A stretch of 64,000 nt of DNA from Eubacteriaceae bacterium (GTDB lineage Bacteria > Bacillota > Clostridia > Lachnospirales > Lachnospiraceae): NCBI GenBank assembly GCA_902362455.1, contig CABIWJ010000004.1:89824-153823 (forward strand). Reading direction: 5' to 3'. Of this stretch, positions 41,992 to 50,942 are shown one piece after another. The notes under the pieces are model-generated. The model saw only the letters and a list, made by a program, of their open reading frames with translations, was not told the origin of the DNA and made no database searches. The translations under genes and the position numbers were made by a program. Position 1 is the stretch's first letter. Each line of letters opens with the position of its first letter.

Positions 41992-42525
41992 ATGGCAGTA
42001 GCTAATATAGTAAATGGAGAAGTTAAAGCAGAAACAACACCTACAAACAGTTCCAAGAATACAGTAGGTAAAAATGAGCTTGGTAAAGATGCATTTATGA
42101 CATTACTTGTAGCACAGATGCAGAATCAGGATCCATTAAACCCATCAACAGATACAGAATTCATAAGTCAGTTAGCCCAGTTCAGCAGTCTTGAACAGAT
42201 GCAGAATCTTAATACTACACTTAATAATCAGAATGCATTTGGACTCGTAGGAAAGAATGTTATTATTAATGTAGGCTCATCTAAAGGAGAAACTACAAAT
42301 ACTGTTGCAGGATATGTACAATATGTTGAGATGAAAGAAGGTAAGGCTTATCTTGCAATTAATGAAGAATTGTATTCAATTGATGATTTATACACGGTAA
42401 TTGATAAGGCTTATCTGGATAAAATTATCAATGATAATAAGAAAAACGATTCTACAAACACAGAAGATAAATCCGATAATTCAAAGCCAGATACAAAAAC
42501 AGATAACATTGGCAAAGAAGAGTAA
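41992..42525 (+). CDS. flgD: flagellar hook assembly scaffold FlgD
   Basis: 177 residues, close to the short Firmicute form. The N-terminal motif [20 protein letters not shown] is the FlgD signature, followed by [21 protein letters not shown] short beta domain ([20 protein letters not shown]) comes next. The Lys/Asp/Asn tail after about 145 is low-complexity. FlgD caps the growing hook and is needed for FlgE polymerisation. AAAGGAGAG precedes the ATG. Confidence 0.95.
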   Translation: MAVANIVNGEVKAETTPTNSSKNTVGKNELGKDAFMTLLVAQMQNQDPLNPSTDTEFISQLAQFSSLEQMQNLNTTLNNQNAFGLVGKNVIINVGSSKGETTNTVAGYVQYVEMKEGKAYLAINEELYSIDDLYTVIDKAYLDKIINDNKKNDSTNTEDKSDNSKPDTKTDNIGKEE

Positions 42526-42543
42526 TGAATGGAGGTACCGTAA

Positions 42544-42933
42544 GTGAATATTAATGGTAATTTTTCTTCCATAGAACAAATTACTGGTGCATATTTAAAC
42601 AATAAGGTACAAAAAAATGTCATTGAATCAAGAGGTTCAGACAATTCATTTCAGAAGATATTACAGCAGAAAGCAACACAGGGTTTAAAATTCTCTAAGC
42701 ATGCCGGAGAAAGACTTGAAGAAAGAAATATAACTTTATCTATTGAACAGATGAAGAGATTAGAAGAGGCAACTGTAAGGGCTGATGAAAAAGGAATAAA
42801 AGAATCGCTAATGCTAATGGATAATATGGCGTTTATTGTGAATGTAAAAAATAGCACAGTAATTACTGCTATGGATCAGACAGATAATAAAGATAATATA
42901 TTTACAAATATTGATGGAGCGGTCATAGTATAG
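42544..42933 (+). CDS. flagellar operon protein of TIGR02530 type
   Basis: 129 residues from a GTG with GGAGG upstream. The middle reads FSKHAGERLEERNITLSIEQ and is followed by SLMLMDNMAFIVNVKNSTVI, the hallmark of a small conserved family (TIGR02530) located next to flgD/flgE in many Firmicutes. It has no signal or membrane segment. Its role in hook assembly or gene control is not known. It lies 18 nt after flgD and 96 nt before flgE. Confidence 0.8.
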   Translation: MNINGNFSSIEQITGAYLNNKVQKNVIESRGSDNSFQKILQQKATQGLKFSKHAGERLEERNITLSIEQMKRLEEATVRADEKGIKESLMLMDNMAFIVNVKNSTVITAMDQTDNKDNIFTNIDGAVIV

Positions 42934-43029
42934 AGCCGGACCTTTATGGAAGCTTATGATTTCTGAATGACAGATGAAATCAGATATGACACGCAGATAA
43001 TAGGTAAATGAATTGGAGGTCATTTAATT

Positions 43030-44316
43030 ATGATGAGATCATTGTATTCCGGTGTATCCGGATTAAAAGTTCATCAGACAAAGATGGACGTTATAGGTAA
43101 TAATATTTCGAATGTTAATACAGTTGGTTTTAAAGCATCAAGAGTAACATTCAGTGAATTGTTCTATCAGACAACACAGACGGCAACAGGTCCTAATGCA
43201 GAGACTAATACAGGTGGACAGAATGCTAAACAGATTGGTCTTGGTGCTTCTTTGGCATCTATCAGTGTTGATGTAACAGGTGAAGGTGGTAATCAATCAA
43301 CAAACAGACCATTTGACTTAAAAATTAATGGTAACAGTTTCTTTATCGTTAACAGTAATGGTTCTACATATTTTACAAAAGCAGGTAATTTTGCTAAAGA
43401 TGAAGCAGGTAACTTAGTAACTGATACAGGCGCATTTGTAATGGGTTATGTAGCAGATACTCCTGGTGCAGATTTGCAGACTGACCAGTTAAGACCTATT
43501 CAGGTATATGCTTCTAAATATGTAAATACAGAGCCATCGGCAACATCAGCTGCAAATTTCACAGGTAATATTAATAAAGAAGATTCAAACTTTGCTTCTA
43601 AATTACCAATTACAAGAAACATATATGTGTATGATAACCTGGGGTATCAGTATGGTGTACAGGTTCAGATTTCTAAGGTATCTGATACAGAGTACAGTGT
43701 TACAACTAATGGTGTATATTCAGGTACAAAACTTGTCGAGGGACTTAATGCAACAATGAATGGAACACTTACATTTGATGCTGCTACAGGTAAACTTGCA
43801 TCTGATACAAAATTAGATTTATCAATTACAGGAAGTGATTCATTTACAGTTGATCCTATAGAAGTTGATTTCAGTAAAATCACATCATATGGTACAGAGA
43901 CAACTATTGATAGTGCAAGGGGTACATATGATGGAGAGGGTACAGGTAAAAAAGTAGGTGTTATGACAAGTGTCGGAATCGATGCTTCGGGCAATGTGGT
44001 AGCTGCATATGATAATGGTGATAACGAAATAATTGGTCAGATAGCAGTTGCAACATTTTCTAACCCGGCAGGTCTTGAAAAAGTCGGACAGAATATGTTC
44101 GCTGCAACACTTAACTCAGGTGAATTTAATGGAATAGGTCAGGATATCAATGCTACAGGTGGTTCATTCTCGCCTGGTGTACTTGAAATGTCAAATGTAG
44201 ACTTAGCTACAGAGTTTACAGATATGATTGTTACACAAAGAGGTTTCCAGGCTAATTCAAGAGTTATTACTACATCAGATACAATGCTTGAAGAATTATT
44301 AAGTCTTAAGAGATAA
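43030..44316 (+). CDS. flgE: flagellar hook protein FlgE
   Basis: 428 residues. The N-terminal axial motif is SLYSGVSGLKVHQTKMDVIG followed by NNISNVNTVGFKASRVTF. The C-terminal region carries MSNVDLATEFTDMIVTQRGF and QANSRVITTSDTMLEELLSL, the paired coiled-coil helix. The middle D1/D2 domains are Thr/Gly/Asn-rich. The N-terminal motif could also suit FlgG/FlgF, but length, position after flgD and the hook-type centre indicate FlgE. A GGAGG site lies upstream. Confidence 0.93.
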   Translation: MMRSLYSGVSGLKVHQTKMDVIGNNISNVNTVGFKASRVTFSELFYQTTQTATGPNAETNTGGQNAKQIGLGASLASISVDVTGEGGNQSTNRPFDLKINGNSFFIVNSNGSTYFTKAGNFAKDEAGNLVTDTGAFVMGYVADTPGADLQTDQLRPIQVYASKYVNTEPSATSAANFTGNINKEDSNFASKLPITRNIYVYDNLGYQYGVQVQISKVSDTEYSVTTNGVYSGTKLVEGLNATMNGTLTFDAATGKLASDTKLDLSITGSDSFTVDPIEVDFSKITSYGTETTIDSARGTYDGEGTGKKVGVMTSVGIDASGNVVAAYDNGDNEIIGQIAVATFSNPAGLEKVGQNMFAATLNSGEFNGIGQDINATGGSFSPGVLEMSNVDLATEFTDMIVTQRGFQANSRVITTSDTMLEELLSLKR

Positions 44317-44323
44317 TTAAATG

Positions 44324-44356
44324 GGAGAATCTCGTAAAGAGGTTCTCCTATATTTT
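44324..44356 (+). terminator. terminator-like hairpin after flgE
   Basis: A 10-bp stem GGAGAATCTC (44324-44333) and GAGGTTCTCC (44339-44348, one G-U pair) with a 5-nt GTAAA loop, followed by TATATTTT. The T-run is interrupted, so it may attenuate and not fully stop transcription. It divides the rod/hook genes from flbD and the motA promoter. Confidence 0.65.
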
Positions 44357-44419
44357 GCTAAAATAATGAAATATACAAAATAAAAATGCAAACGAATAAA
44401 AGGAGTTAAGAAATAATCG

Positions 44420-44605
44420 ATGATAGAATTAACAAGATTAAATGGTAAAAATATTATGATTAACTGTGAACTTATTCAATACATAGAAGAAACACCTGAT
44501 ACGGTAATTACATTTAATAATGGAACGAAAATAATTGTCAAAGAAGAATGTGATGAGATAAAGGAAAAGGTTATTGGATATAAAAGAGAAATTATGAGGT
44601 TTTAA
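44420..44605 (+). CDS. swrD: FlbD/SwrD small flagellar protein
   Basis: 61 residues beginning MIELTRLNGKNIMINCELIQ and continuing YIEETPDTVITFNNGTKIIV, the conserved FlbD pattern. In B. subtilis the same gene (ylzI/swrD) follows flgE and raises flagellar motor torque. No membrane segment is visible. AAAAGGAG lies upstream, spaced rather far from the ATG (about 15 nt). It lies after the flgE hairpin and before the motA promoter. Confidence 0.88.
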   Translation: MIELTRLNGKNIMINCELIQYIEETPDTVITFNNGTKIIVKEECDEIKEKVIGYKREIMRF

Positions 44606-44650
44606 AGCTATACCAGGCACTTTTACAGCATATTAATAAAATCAATATAG

Positions 44651-44681
44651 AAAATGTCATATTCGTCAAAAAAATGTCATA
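44651..44681 (+). repeat. 11-bp direct repeat upstream of the motA promoter
   Basis: AAAATGTCATA occurs at 44651-44661 and again at 44671-44681, exactly 20 bp (about two helical turns) apart. The second copy ends 6 bp before the -35 at 44688. Same-face spacing next to a -35 is the arrangement expected of an activator binding site. No known regulator motif is recognised. Confidence 0.75.
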
Positions 44682-44687
44682 AAGTGT

Positions 44688-44716
44688 TTGGCTAATTGGT
44701 AATTTTGTGGTAGAAT
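44688..44716 (+). promoter_or_regulatory. SigA-type internal promoter for motA and downstream genes
   Basis: TTGGCT (44688-44693), exactly 17 nt, then TAGAAT (44711-44716), with one mismatch in the -10 and two in the -35. The predicted start near 44723 gives a leader of about 40 nt. It could drive motAB, the C-ring, export and chemotaxis genes independently of flgB. Confidence 0.7.
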
Positions 44717-44763
44717 ATTAATCAGTATTATTGTGTAAAAAATGTTTTAGGTAGGTGAAAAAG

Positions 44764-45561
44764 ATGGATATTGCTTCAGTAGTCGGATTAGTAGTGTGTA
44801 TCGGAATGGTTATTATGGGTATTGTTACGGGTGATGAAGGTATATCAGCCTTAGGTAACTTTATGGATTATAAGTCAGCCTTGATAACATTCGGTGGTTC
44901 ATTTGCTAGTGTAATGGTATTTTATTCAATAAAAGATTTCTTGAATTCCTTAAAGGCATTTAAGATAGCTTTAAAGGCACCGGCTAATAAGGACACAGAG
45001 ACAATAAAAAATATAATTGATTTATCAAACGTAGCACGTAAAGAGGGCCTTTTAGCTCTTGAAGAGGCAGCTAATGATCTTGAAGATGAATTTCTTAAGA
45101 AAGGAATACTTTTAGTAGTAGATGGTACTGATCCTGAATTAGTGCGAGCTATTATGGAAACAGATATGATATGCGTAGAGAACAGACATAAGAAAGTAAT
45201 AAGCTTCTATGAATCTGTTGCTTCGATGGGACCTGCCTGGGGTATGATTGGTACACTTATTGGTCTTATTAATATGTTGAAAAATCTTAGTGATATTTCG
45301 TCAGTCGGACCTAATATGTCAGTAGCACTTATTACTACGTTATATGGTTCATTACTTGCTAACTGGATATCAACTCCTATAGCTTCAAAACTTAAATATA
45401 ACAATGATTTAGAGATAATGCTAAAGGAAGTAACTATAGAGGGACTGTTATCAATACAGGCCGGAGAAAATCCAAGAGTTATTGAAGAAAAACTTAAATC
45501 CTTCCTCTCTCCTGAACAAAGAGTTGGATTTGGTGAGTCAGAAGATGGCGGAGGTGAGTAG
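44764..45561 (+). CDS. motA: flagellar stator protein MotA
   Basis: 265 residues, four membrane helices (about 4-22, 35-52, 155-175, 188-208). The large cytoplasmic loop contains the charged region LARKEGLLALEEAANDLEDE-type sequence that contacts FliG. MGPAWGMIGTLIGLINMLKN and VGPNMSVALITTLYGSLLAN are the conserved inner helices lining the ion path. GTG 44755 is in frame but lies within the AGGTGA ribosome site, so ATG 44764 is chosen. MotA and MotB form the torque-generating ion channel. Confidence 0.95.
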   Translation: MDIASVVGLVVCIGMVIMGIVTGDEGISALGNFMDYKSALITFGGSFASVMVFYSIKDFLNSLKAFKIALKAPANKDTETIKNIIDLSNVARKEGLLALEEAANDLEDEFLKKGILLVVDGTDPELVRAIMETDMICVENRHKKVISFYESVASMGPAWGMIGTLIGLINMLKNLSDISSVGPNMSVALITTLYGSLLANWISTPIASKLKYNNDLEIMLKEVTIEGLLSIQAGENPRVIEEKLKSFLSPEQRVGFGESEDGGGE

Positions 45562-45563
45562 AA

Positions 45564-46394
45564 TTGGCAAGACGAAAAGAAGAACAGTCTGGTTCAGGTT
45601 CACCGGCATGGATGGCAACATTTAGCGATTTGATGAACTTATTACTGTGTTTCTTTGTATTGTTATTTGCTATGTCAAGTATTGATGAAGATAAGTTCGA
45701 AGAACTTGTTGCTTCGCTTTCAGCAAGCTTTGGCGTGTTAGATGGTGGTTCTACTTCAGTAATAGAAGGATCTGTTATTGCGGCGGGTGTTAATGAACTT
45801 AATGATTTGAGCGATTATTACCAAAGTATTGGACTTAATGATACAGGCACAGATGTTGCACAGGACCCTGATATTTATGAATACGATGGTAGCCAGTTAT
45901 TAGAAGTATTAAAAGACAAAGGTGCCGAAGAATCAGAGAAGATGGCTGAAGATATAAAGAGTGAAGCCACAGAGATGCAGATTGCAGATAGCATAGATGT
46001 TGATTTTACATCGCAGTATGTCACAATTACTTTAAATGGTGCATTGTTGTTTGATTCAGCTAAAGCATACATAAGGTCAGAATCATTACCACTGGTAGAC
46101 AGGGTGGGAAGTATTTTGAAGAATTACTCATCATCGATGATAGAGATAACAGGATATACAGATAGTGTTCCACTTTTAGATGATCCTAAATATGATGATA
46201 ACTGGGACCTATCAAGTGCGAGAGCTAAAACAGTGCTTATGTACCTTGTTGAGAATAAGGGTATGGACCTTACTAAGATGAAATCATCAGGCAGAGGAGA
46301 AAATGATCCGATTGCTTCTAATGAAACAGCAGAAGGCAGGGCGCAGAACCGACGAGTTGAAATTAAAATCTATAATGAATATAGTATGGAATAG
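45564..46394 (+). CDS. motB: flagellar stator protein MotB
   Basis: 276 residues from a TTG; GGAGGTGAG lies 7 nt upstream at the motA end. A short basic N-terminus precedes the single helix (about 22-42) with the ion-binding Asp22 in TFSDLMNLLLCFFVLLFAMS. A linker of about 100 residues is followed by an OmpA-like peptidoglycan-binding domain (about 150-270) with ITGYTDSVP, NWDLSSARA and AQNRRVEIKI. It anchors the stator to the wall. The coupling ion is not decided by these motifs. Confidence 0.95.
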   Translation: MARRKEEQSGSGSPAWMATFSDLMNLLLCFFVLLFAMSSIDEDKFEELVASLSASFGVLDGGSTSVIEGSVIAAGVNELNDLSDYYQSIGLNDTGTDVAQDPDIYEYDGSQLLEVLKDKGAEESEKMAEDIKSEATEMQIADSIDVDFTSQYVTITLNGALLFDSAKAYIRSESLPLVDRVGSILKNYSSSMIEITGYTDSVPLLDDPKYDDNWDLSSARAKTVLMYLVENKGMDLTKMKSSGRGENDPIASNETAEGRAQNRRVEIKIYNEYSME

Positions 46395-46412
46395 ACAACG
46401 GAGGATAGGACA

Positions 46413-46922
46413 TTGAAGAAGAGCTTATTGAATATTATAATGATAGTGTTAGTATTGACCAATACAATATTAACAACAATAATGCTATTTGTGGTAGTTC
46501 CTGGAATGCAGGATTCTAACCGCATAATTAAGAAAGTTGCTCAGGCAGTTAACCTTGAATTAGACACCAGAGAGATAGATGTTTCTGATGTACCACTTGA
46601 CGAGTGTGAGACATTTGATTTAGAAACAAAATTAACTATTGCTCTTAAGAAAGGTTCAGATGGAAAAGATCACTATGCAGTGATTTATCCAACATTATTG
46701 CTTTACAAGAATGGTAGTAACTATTCGAAGAATTTAGCAACTCTTACAGAGAAGAAAGCACTTGCAACACAGCATATACAAGAGATTGTACAGAAGTATA
46801 CAGCTACAGAACTTCAGACTAATCCAGATGCTGTAAGAGAGGAAGCAAAAGCTGACTTGCAGGAAATTTTCGGAAAGGGATTTATTGTTCAAGTAGTATT
46901 TGGAACAACTACAATCCAGTAA
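46413..46922 (+). CDS. fliL: flagellar basal body-associated protein FliL
   Basis: 169 residues from a TTG with GGAGGAT upstream. One N-terminal membrane helix (about 5-28), then an extracytoplasmic stomatin-like domain (TIALKKGSDGKDHYAVIYPT) and a C-terminal helix leading to ADLQEIFGKGFIVQVVFGTT, resembling FliL. FliL rings surround stators and stabilise them. Position before fliM is conserved. Sequence similarity in this family is low, so the call uses topology and context. Confidence 0.85.
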   Translation: MKKSLLNIIMIVLVLTNTILTTIMLFVVVPGMQDSNRIIKKVAQAVNLELDTREIDVSDVPLDECETFDLETKLTIALKKGSDGKDHYAVIYPTLLLYKNGSNYSKNLATLTEKKALATQHIQEIVQKYTATELQTNPDAVREEAKADLQEIFGKGFIVQVVFGTTTIQ

Positions 46923-46959
46923 TATGATACATAAATTTACACATAGGAGGTGATGATGC

Positions 46960-47937
46960 GTGAGTGAGGTATTATCTCAAAGTGAGATAGATAATCTGCT
47001 GAAAGCATTAAGCTCCGGGGAATTAGACGTCAATGAGTATTCAGACGCTAACGAAACCCAGGTTAAGAATTATGATTTTGCACGTCCGGCAAAGTTTTCC
47101 AAAGAACATCTGCGTACGTTAGAAATAATATTTGAACATTATGGCAGGTTATTATATACCAATTTACCGGCTTATTTAAGAAAAAATGTCCAGGTTGAGG
47201 TTGTGAATTCAGAAGCTGTAGCATATTCTGAATTTGCCAACGCATTATCAAATCCGGTAATACTTGGAATAGTTAATTTTGAGCCGTTAAAAGGAAATGC
47301 TTTAATGGAACTTGCACCTAGTCTTGGATATGCAATTATTGACAGGTTATTAGGTGGAAGTGGTGAAACCTTAGAGAAGAAAAGAGATTTTTCAGAAATA
47401 GAGATAACCATTATAGAAAGAATTATTTCTATATGCATTGAATTATTAAGAGAACCGTGGAAGAATGTTGTTGAACTGAATCCAAGGTTGGAGAAAATTG
47501 AAACAAATTCACAGTTTGCACAGATTATTTCACCGAGTGAGATGATTGCTATTGTTACTTTGAATTTGAAAATAGGGGATGTCGAAGGATTGATGAATAT
47601 TTGTCTTCCATATTTGACGCTTGAGCCTGTTATGGATAAATTGAATACAAAATATTGGTATTCAACAATGCAGGATAAAGAAGAGAGTGAATATGAAGAT
47701 AAGATAGAAGCTCTTATTTCAAGAGCTATGGTACCATTAAAAGCAGTACTCGGTACCAGTACAATATCTGTCAGTGATTTTGCAAATCTGCAAAAAGGTG
47801 ACATAATAAAATTAGACTCAGGGATTGAAGATGAGCTTACGGTTTTTGTTGGAAACATAGGTAAATTTAAGGCACTACCGGGTTCGGCAAAAGATAATTA
47901 TGCTGTAAGAATAACATCGATAATCAGAGAGGAGTAA
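46960..47937 (+). CDS. fliM: flagellar motor switch protein FliM
   Basis: 325 residues from a GTG after AGGAGGTGAT. The N-terminal peptide VLSQSEIDNLLKALSSGEL is the CheY-P docking motif. The middle domain begins YDFARPAKFSKEHLRTLEII and contains the LGGSGE turn of FliM, and the C-terminal SpoA domain ends LQKGDIIKLDSG. It couples CheY-P binding to FliG movement. The full-length layout is typical. Confidence 0.96.
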   Translation: MSEVLSQSEIDNLLKALSSGELDVNEYSDANETQVKNYDFARPAKFSKEHLRTLEIIFEHYGRLLYTNLPAYLRKNVQVEVVNSEAVAYSEFANALSNPVILGIVNFEPLKGNALMELAPSLGYAIIDRLLGGSGETLEKKRDFSEIEITIIERIISICIELLREPWKNVVELNPRLEKIETNSQFAQIISPSEMIAIVTLNLKIGDVEGLMNICLPYLTLEPVMDKLNTKYWYSTMQDKEESEYEDKIEALISRAMVPLKAVLGTSTISVSDFANLQKGDIIKLDSGIEDELTVFVGNIGKFKALPGSAKDNYAVRITSIIREE

Positions 47938-47943
47938 GGCAAA

Positions 47944-49245
47944 ATGGACGGAATGCTATCACAAGAAGAAATTAATGCATTACTGAATGGAATGAATACG
48001 GACACAGATTCTGCTACAGATACCTCAGCGGATACTACAACACCAGAGGAAGTGAATAATGGCAATTCAGATAATTCAGCTAATGAAGAATTCCTTACAG
48101 ATATAGAAAAAGATACTGTAGGCGAGATATCCAACATAAGCATGGGAACAGCAGCCACGACATTATCTTCGTTGGTCAATCAGAAAGTAAATATAAGTAT
48201 TCCTGTTGTTACATATGCAACATGGGACGATTTAGTTAAAAGCTATGACAGACCATGCGTTTTCCTTCAGATTCAATATAAAGAAGGTCTTGATGGAAAT
48301 AACATATTAATATTAAAAGAAAATGACGTTAAAATAATCGCTGACTTAATGATGGGTGGAGATGGTACTAATACAGATGGTGAAATTACAGAATTACATC
48401 TCAGTGCCATTTGTGAAGCAATGAACCAGATGATGGGTTCGGCTTCAACATCACTTTCATCAATGCTCAACATGAAGATTGATATTAGTCCACCAACAGC
48501 AAGTCTGGTTGATTTGAATGATAATTTAGATCAAAATGAAATATCTGATTTCTTATCAAAAGGTTTTGTTAAGAATGCGTTTAAGTTAACTATAGGTGAT
48601 TTGGTTGACAGTGAGATAATGCAATTATTTCCGGTTGAATTCGCTAAGAATTTATGTAGACGTTTTGAGAACGGATCAGACGTTGAAACTGCATCATTAC
48701 CGGAAGAACCAGTTAGTGAACATGTTATACAGCAGGACAAGCCTCACGTACAACAGCCACAACAAACACAGCAACAGACACAACAGACAATGCAACAGTC
48801 TATGAGTGGACAGCAGATGACACCACCACCTGTGAATATGAATCAGGCAGGATATGGTATGCCAACTGGCTATCCTATGGGAGTAATGGGTACTATGCCT
48901 GGTTATAATGGAGTTCCATACCAGCAGATGCAGCCACAGATGATGCAGGAAGTAAATGTACAACCTGCACAGTTCCAGGCATTTTCTAATGATCTAGCGG
49001 CTGTTACACAGAAAGAGAATATTAATCTTATTATGGACGTTCCATTAGAGGTTACAGTTGAACTTGGACGTACAACTAAATCTATTAAGGAAATTCTTGA
49101 ATTCGCACCGGGAACAATTATTGAATTAGATAAAATAGCTGGTGAACCAATAGATGTATTAGTTAATGGAAAATATGTGGCTAAAGGCGAAGTTGTTGTA
49201 ATTGAAGAAAGTTTCGGTATACGCGTTACAGAAATTATAAAATAG
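47944..49245 (+). CDS. fliY: flagellar motor switch phosphatase FliY (FliN-type C-terminus)
   Basis: 433 residues. The N-terminal peptide GMLSQEEINALLNGMN resembles the CheY-P-binding motif of FliM. A CheC-like phosphatase domain follows (EKDTVGEISNISMGTAATTL with ExxN, and a second ExxN in ICEAMNQMMGSAS). A Gln/Met/Pro-rich linker spans about 260-345, and the FliN SpoA domain ends the protein (PLEVTVELGRTTKSIKEILE). FliY both builds the C-ring and dephosphorylates CheY-P. This is the Firmicute form; no separate FliN is seen. Confidence 0.93.
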   Translation: MDGMLSQEEINALLNGMNTDTDSATDTSADTTTPEEVNNGNSDNSANEEFLTDIEKDTVGEISNISMGTAATTLSSLVNQKVNISIPVVTYATWDDLVKSYDRPCVFLQIQYKEGLDGNNILILKENDVKIIADLMMGGDGTNTDGEITELHLSAICEAMNQMMGSASTSLSSMLNMKIDISPPTASLVDLNDNLDQNEISDFLSKGFVKNAFKLTIGDLVDSEIMQLFPVEFAKNLCRRFENGSDVETASLPEEPVSEHVIQQDKPHVQQPQQTQQQTQQTMQQSMSGQQMTPPPVNMNQAGYGMPTGYPMGVMGTMPGYNGVPYQQMQPQMMQEVNVQPAQFQAFSNDLAAVTQKENINLIMDVPLEVTVELGRTTKSIKEILEFAPGTIIELDKIAGEPIDVLVNGKYVAKGEVVVIEESFGIRVTEIIK

Positions 49246-49270
49246 AACAGTGAGATAGGAGAGAAGAGAG

Positions 49271-49633
49271 ATGGCAAAAAATATTATGATATGTGATGAT
49301 GCAGCATTTATGAGAATGATGATTAAGGACATTTTAACTAAGAATGGTTATAATGTTGTAGCAGAAGCAGAAAATGGAGCAAAAGCAGTAGAAAAATATT
49401 CTGATGTAAAACCTGATTTGGTCATGATGGACATAACAATGCCAGAGATGGATGGCATTCAGGCTCTTAAGAAGATTAAGGAACTTGATCCTGGAGCTAC
49501 AGTAATTATGTGTTCTGCAATGGGACAGCAGGCAATGGTTATTGAATCAATCCAGTCAGGAGCTAAGGACTTTATTGTTAAACCTTTTCAGGCAGACAGA
49601 GTTATTGAAGCAGTTAAAAAAGCTATAGGCTAG
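49271..49633 (+). CDS. cheY: chemotaxis response regulator CheY
   Basis: 120 residues, a single receiver domain. Acidic pair Asp9/Asp10, phospho-acceptor Asp54 (VMMDITMPEMDG), Ser82 (MCSAMGQQ) and Lys104 (IVKPF) are all present. It has no output domain. Phosphorylated by CheA, it binds FliM and FliY; phosphatases FliY and CheC are encoded in the same operon. GGAGAG lies upstream. Confidence 0.97.
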   Translation: MAKNIMICDDAAFMRMMIKDILTKNGYNVVAEAENGAKAVEKYSDVKPDLVMMDITMPEMDGIQALKKIKELDPGATVIMCSAMGQQAMVIESIQSGAKDFIVKPFQADRVIEAVKKAIG

Positions 49634-49637
49634 ACAA

Positions 49638-50066
49638 ATGACGATAATGAATTGCATTATGGCTGCTTCGCGTGTAAACAGTTTTGTTCAGTTCATAACA
49701 TTATTAATTGTATTCGTTATAGTATTATTCTTAACATACTATACGACGAAATTCGTCGGTAATTACCAGAAAGTCAGCAATAGATATACAAATTTTGAGG
49801 TTGTTGAGACTTATAGAATTTCTAATAATAAATATATTCAGATTATAAAGGTAAGTGGTAAATATATTCTTATATCAGTAACAAAGGATAATGTTACGAT
49901 GCTTACTGAATTAGATGAGAAAACAGTTATGAAACCTGAATATACTACAGGACAGCAGTCTTTTTCAGAAATATTCGATAAATTAAAAAATTTAAAAAAA
50001 CATAATGAAAATAGTGCAGATGAAAATGAGGAGCAAAGCAATGAAGAAGATAAACAGACTAAGTAA
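49638..50066 (+). CDS. fliO: flagellar export protein FliO (FliZ-type)
   Basis: 142 residues. One membrane helix (about 18-38, FITLLIVFVIVLFLTYYTTK) followed by a small domain (VVETYRISNNKYIQIIKVSG, KYILISVTKDNVTML) typical of FliO/FliZ, then an Asn/Glu/Lys-rich tail. FliO assists assembly of the FliP-FliR export core. The gene lies 4 nt after cheY and overlaps the fliP start by 26 nt. The family is weakly conserved, and position before fliP supports it. Confidence 0.85.
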   Translation: MTIMNCIMAASRVNSFVQFITLLIVFVIVLFLTYYTTKFVGNYQKVSNRYTNFEVVETYRISNNKYIQIIKVSGKYILISVTKDNVTMLTELDEKTVMKPEYTTGQQSFSEIFDKLKNLKKHNENSADENEEQSNEEDKQTK

Positions 50067-50889
50067 AATAATGAAAAACACATTCAAGTTTATCTGTCTA
50101 CTTGTATTCATTTGTAACCTTGTAATATGCTGCAGTGTATCGGCTAAAGCCACGACAACAGGAGGTTCCTCTAATGGAAATTCATCTTCAGTTGTCTCAG
50201 ATACTGACAATAATACGGGAAATATTCTTGGAGTCAACATATCAACAGATGGAGAGGGCGGATTATCAGGAGCACTTCAGATAGTGCTTGTCCTTACGGT
50301 AATTGCCCTATGTCCGTCAATATTAATTATGTTGACTTCTTTTACGCGAATAATAATTGTTCTACATTTTACCAGAGCAGCATTAAATACACAGACAGCA
50401 CCTCCTAATCAGGTGTTGGTTGGATTGGCATTGTTTTTGACATTTTTCATAATGTCACCTGTTTTCAATCAGGTATATACAGATGCAATCAAACCTCTGA
50501 ATGAGGGAACTATAACACAAGAAGAAGCGTATAAAGCAGGAATCAAACCCTTAAGAACATTTATGCTCAATCAGGTTAAGGATAAAGATTTAGATGCGAT
50601 GGCTTCTATAGCAGGAATAGATAATATTTCATCAAAAGATGATATACCACTTACGGTACTTATTCCAAGTTTTATCTTAAGTGAATTAAGAATCGCTTTC
50701 TGGATAGGCTTCCTTATATATATACCATTTATAGTTATAGATATGGTTGTGGCATCAACACTTATGTCAATGGGTATGATGATGCTGCCACCGACAACAA
50801 TATCATTGCCATTCAAAATTCTTCTGTTTGTATTAGCAGATGGATGGAACCTTATAATTGTTAATCTTATGAAGACATTTGTAACTTGA
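50041..50889 (+). CDS. fliP: flagellar export gate protein FliP
   Basis: About 282 residues. A cleavable signal-type N-terminus (FICLLVFICNLVICCSVSAKA) is followed by four membrane helices and the FliP signatures LTSFTRIIIVLHFTRAALNT, PPNQVLVGLALFLTFFIMSP and PSFILSELRIAFWIGFLIYI. FliP, FliQ and FliR form the export channel. GAGGAG (50028-50033) fits ATG 50041 with 7-nt spacing; in-frame starts from 50005 are less suitable. The start lies inside fliO. Confidence 0.95.
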   Translation: MKKINRLSKIMKNTFKFICLLVFICNLVICCSVSAKATTTGGSSNGNSSSVVSDTDNNTGNILGVNISTDGEGGLSGALQIVLVLTVIALCPSILIMLTSFTRIIIVLHFTRAALNTQTAPPNQVLVGLALFLTFFIMSPVFNQVYTDAIKPLNEGTITQEEAYKAGIKPLRTFMLNQVKDKDLDAMASIAGIDNISSKDDIPLTVLIPSFILSELRIAFWIGFLIYIPFIVIDMVVASTLMSMGMMMLPPTTISLPFKILLFVLADGWNLIIVNLMKTFVT

Positions 50890-50942
50890 TAGTATAAAGA
50901 GATGTTTTGAAAAAAGTTTTTATTGTATAATGGAGATATGAT

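Noticed and set aside
47172..47858. A long open frame of about 228 codons on the - strand opposite fliM
   Set aside because: It is antisense to a clear FliM gene, has no ribosome site, and its composition is that of a complementary-strand shadow.
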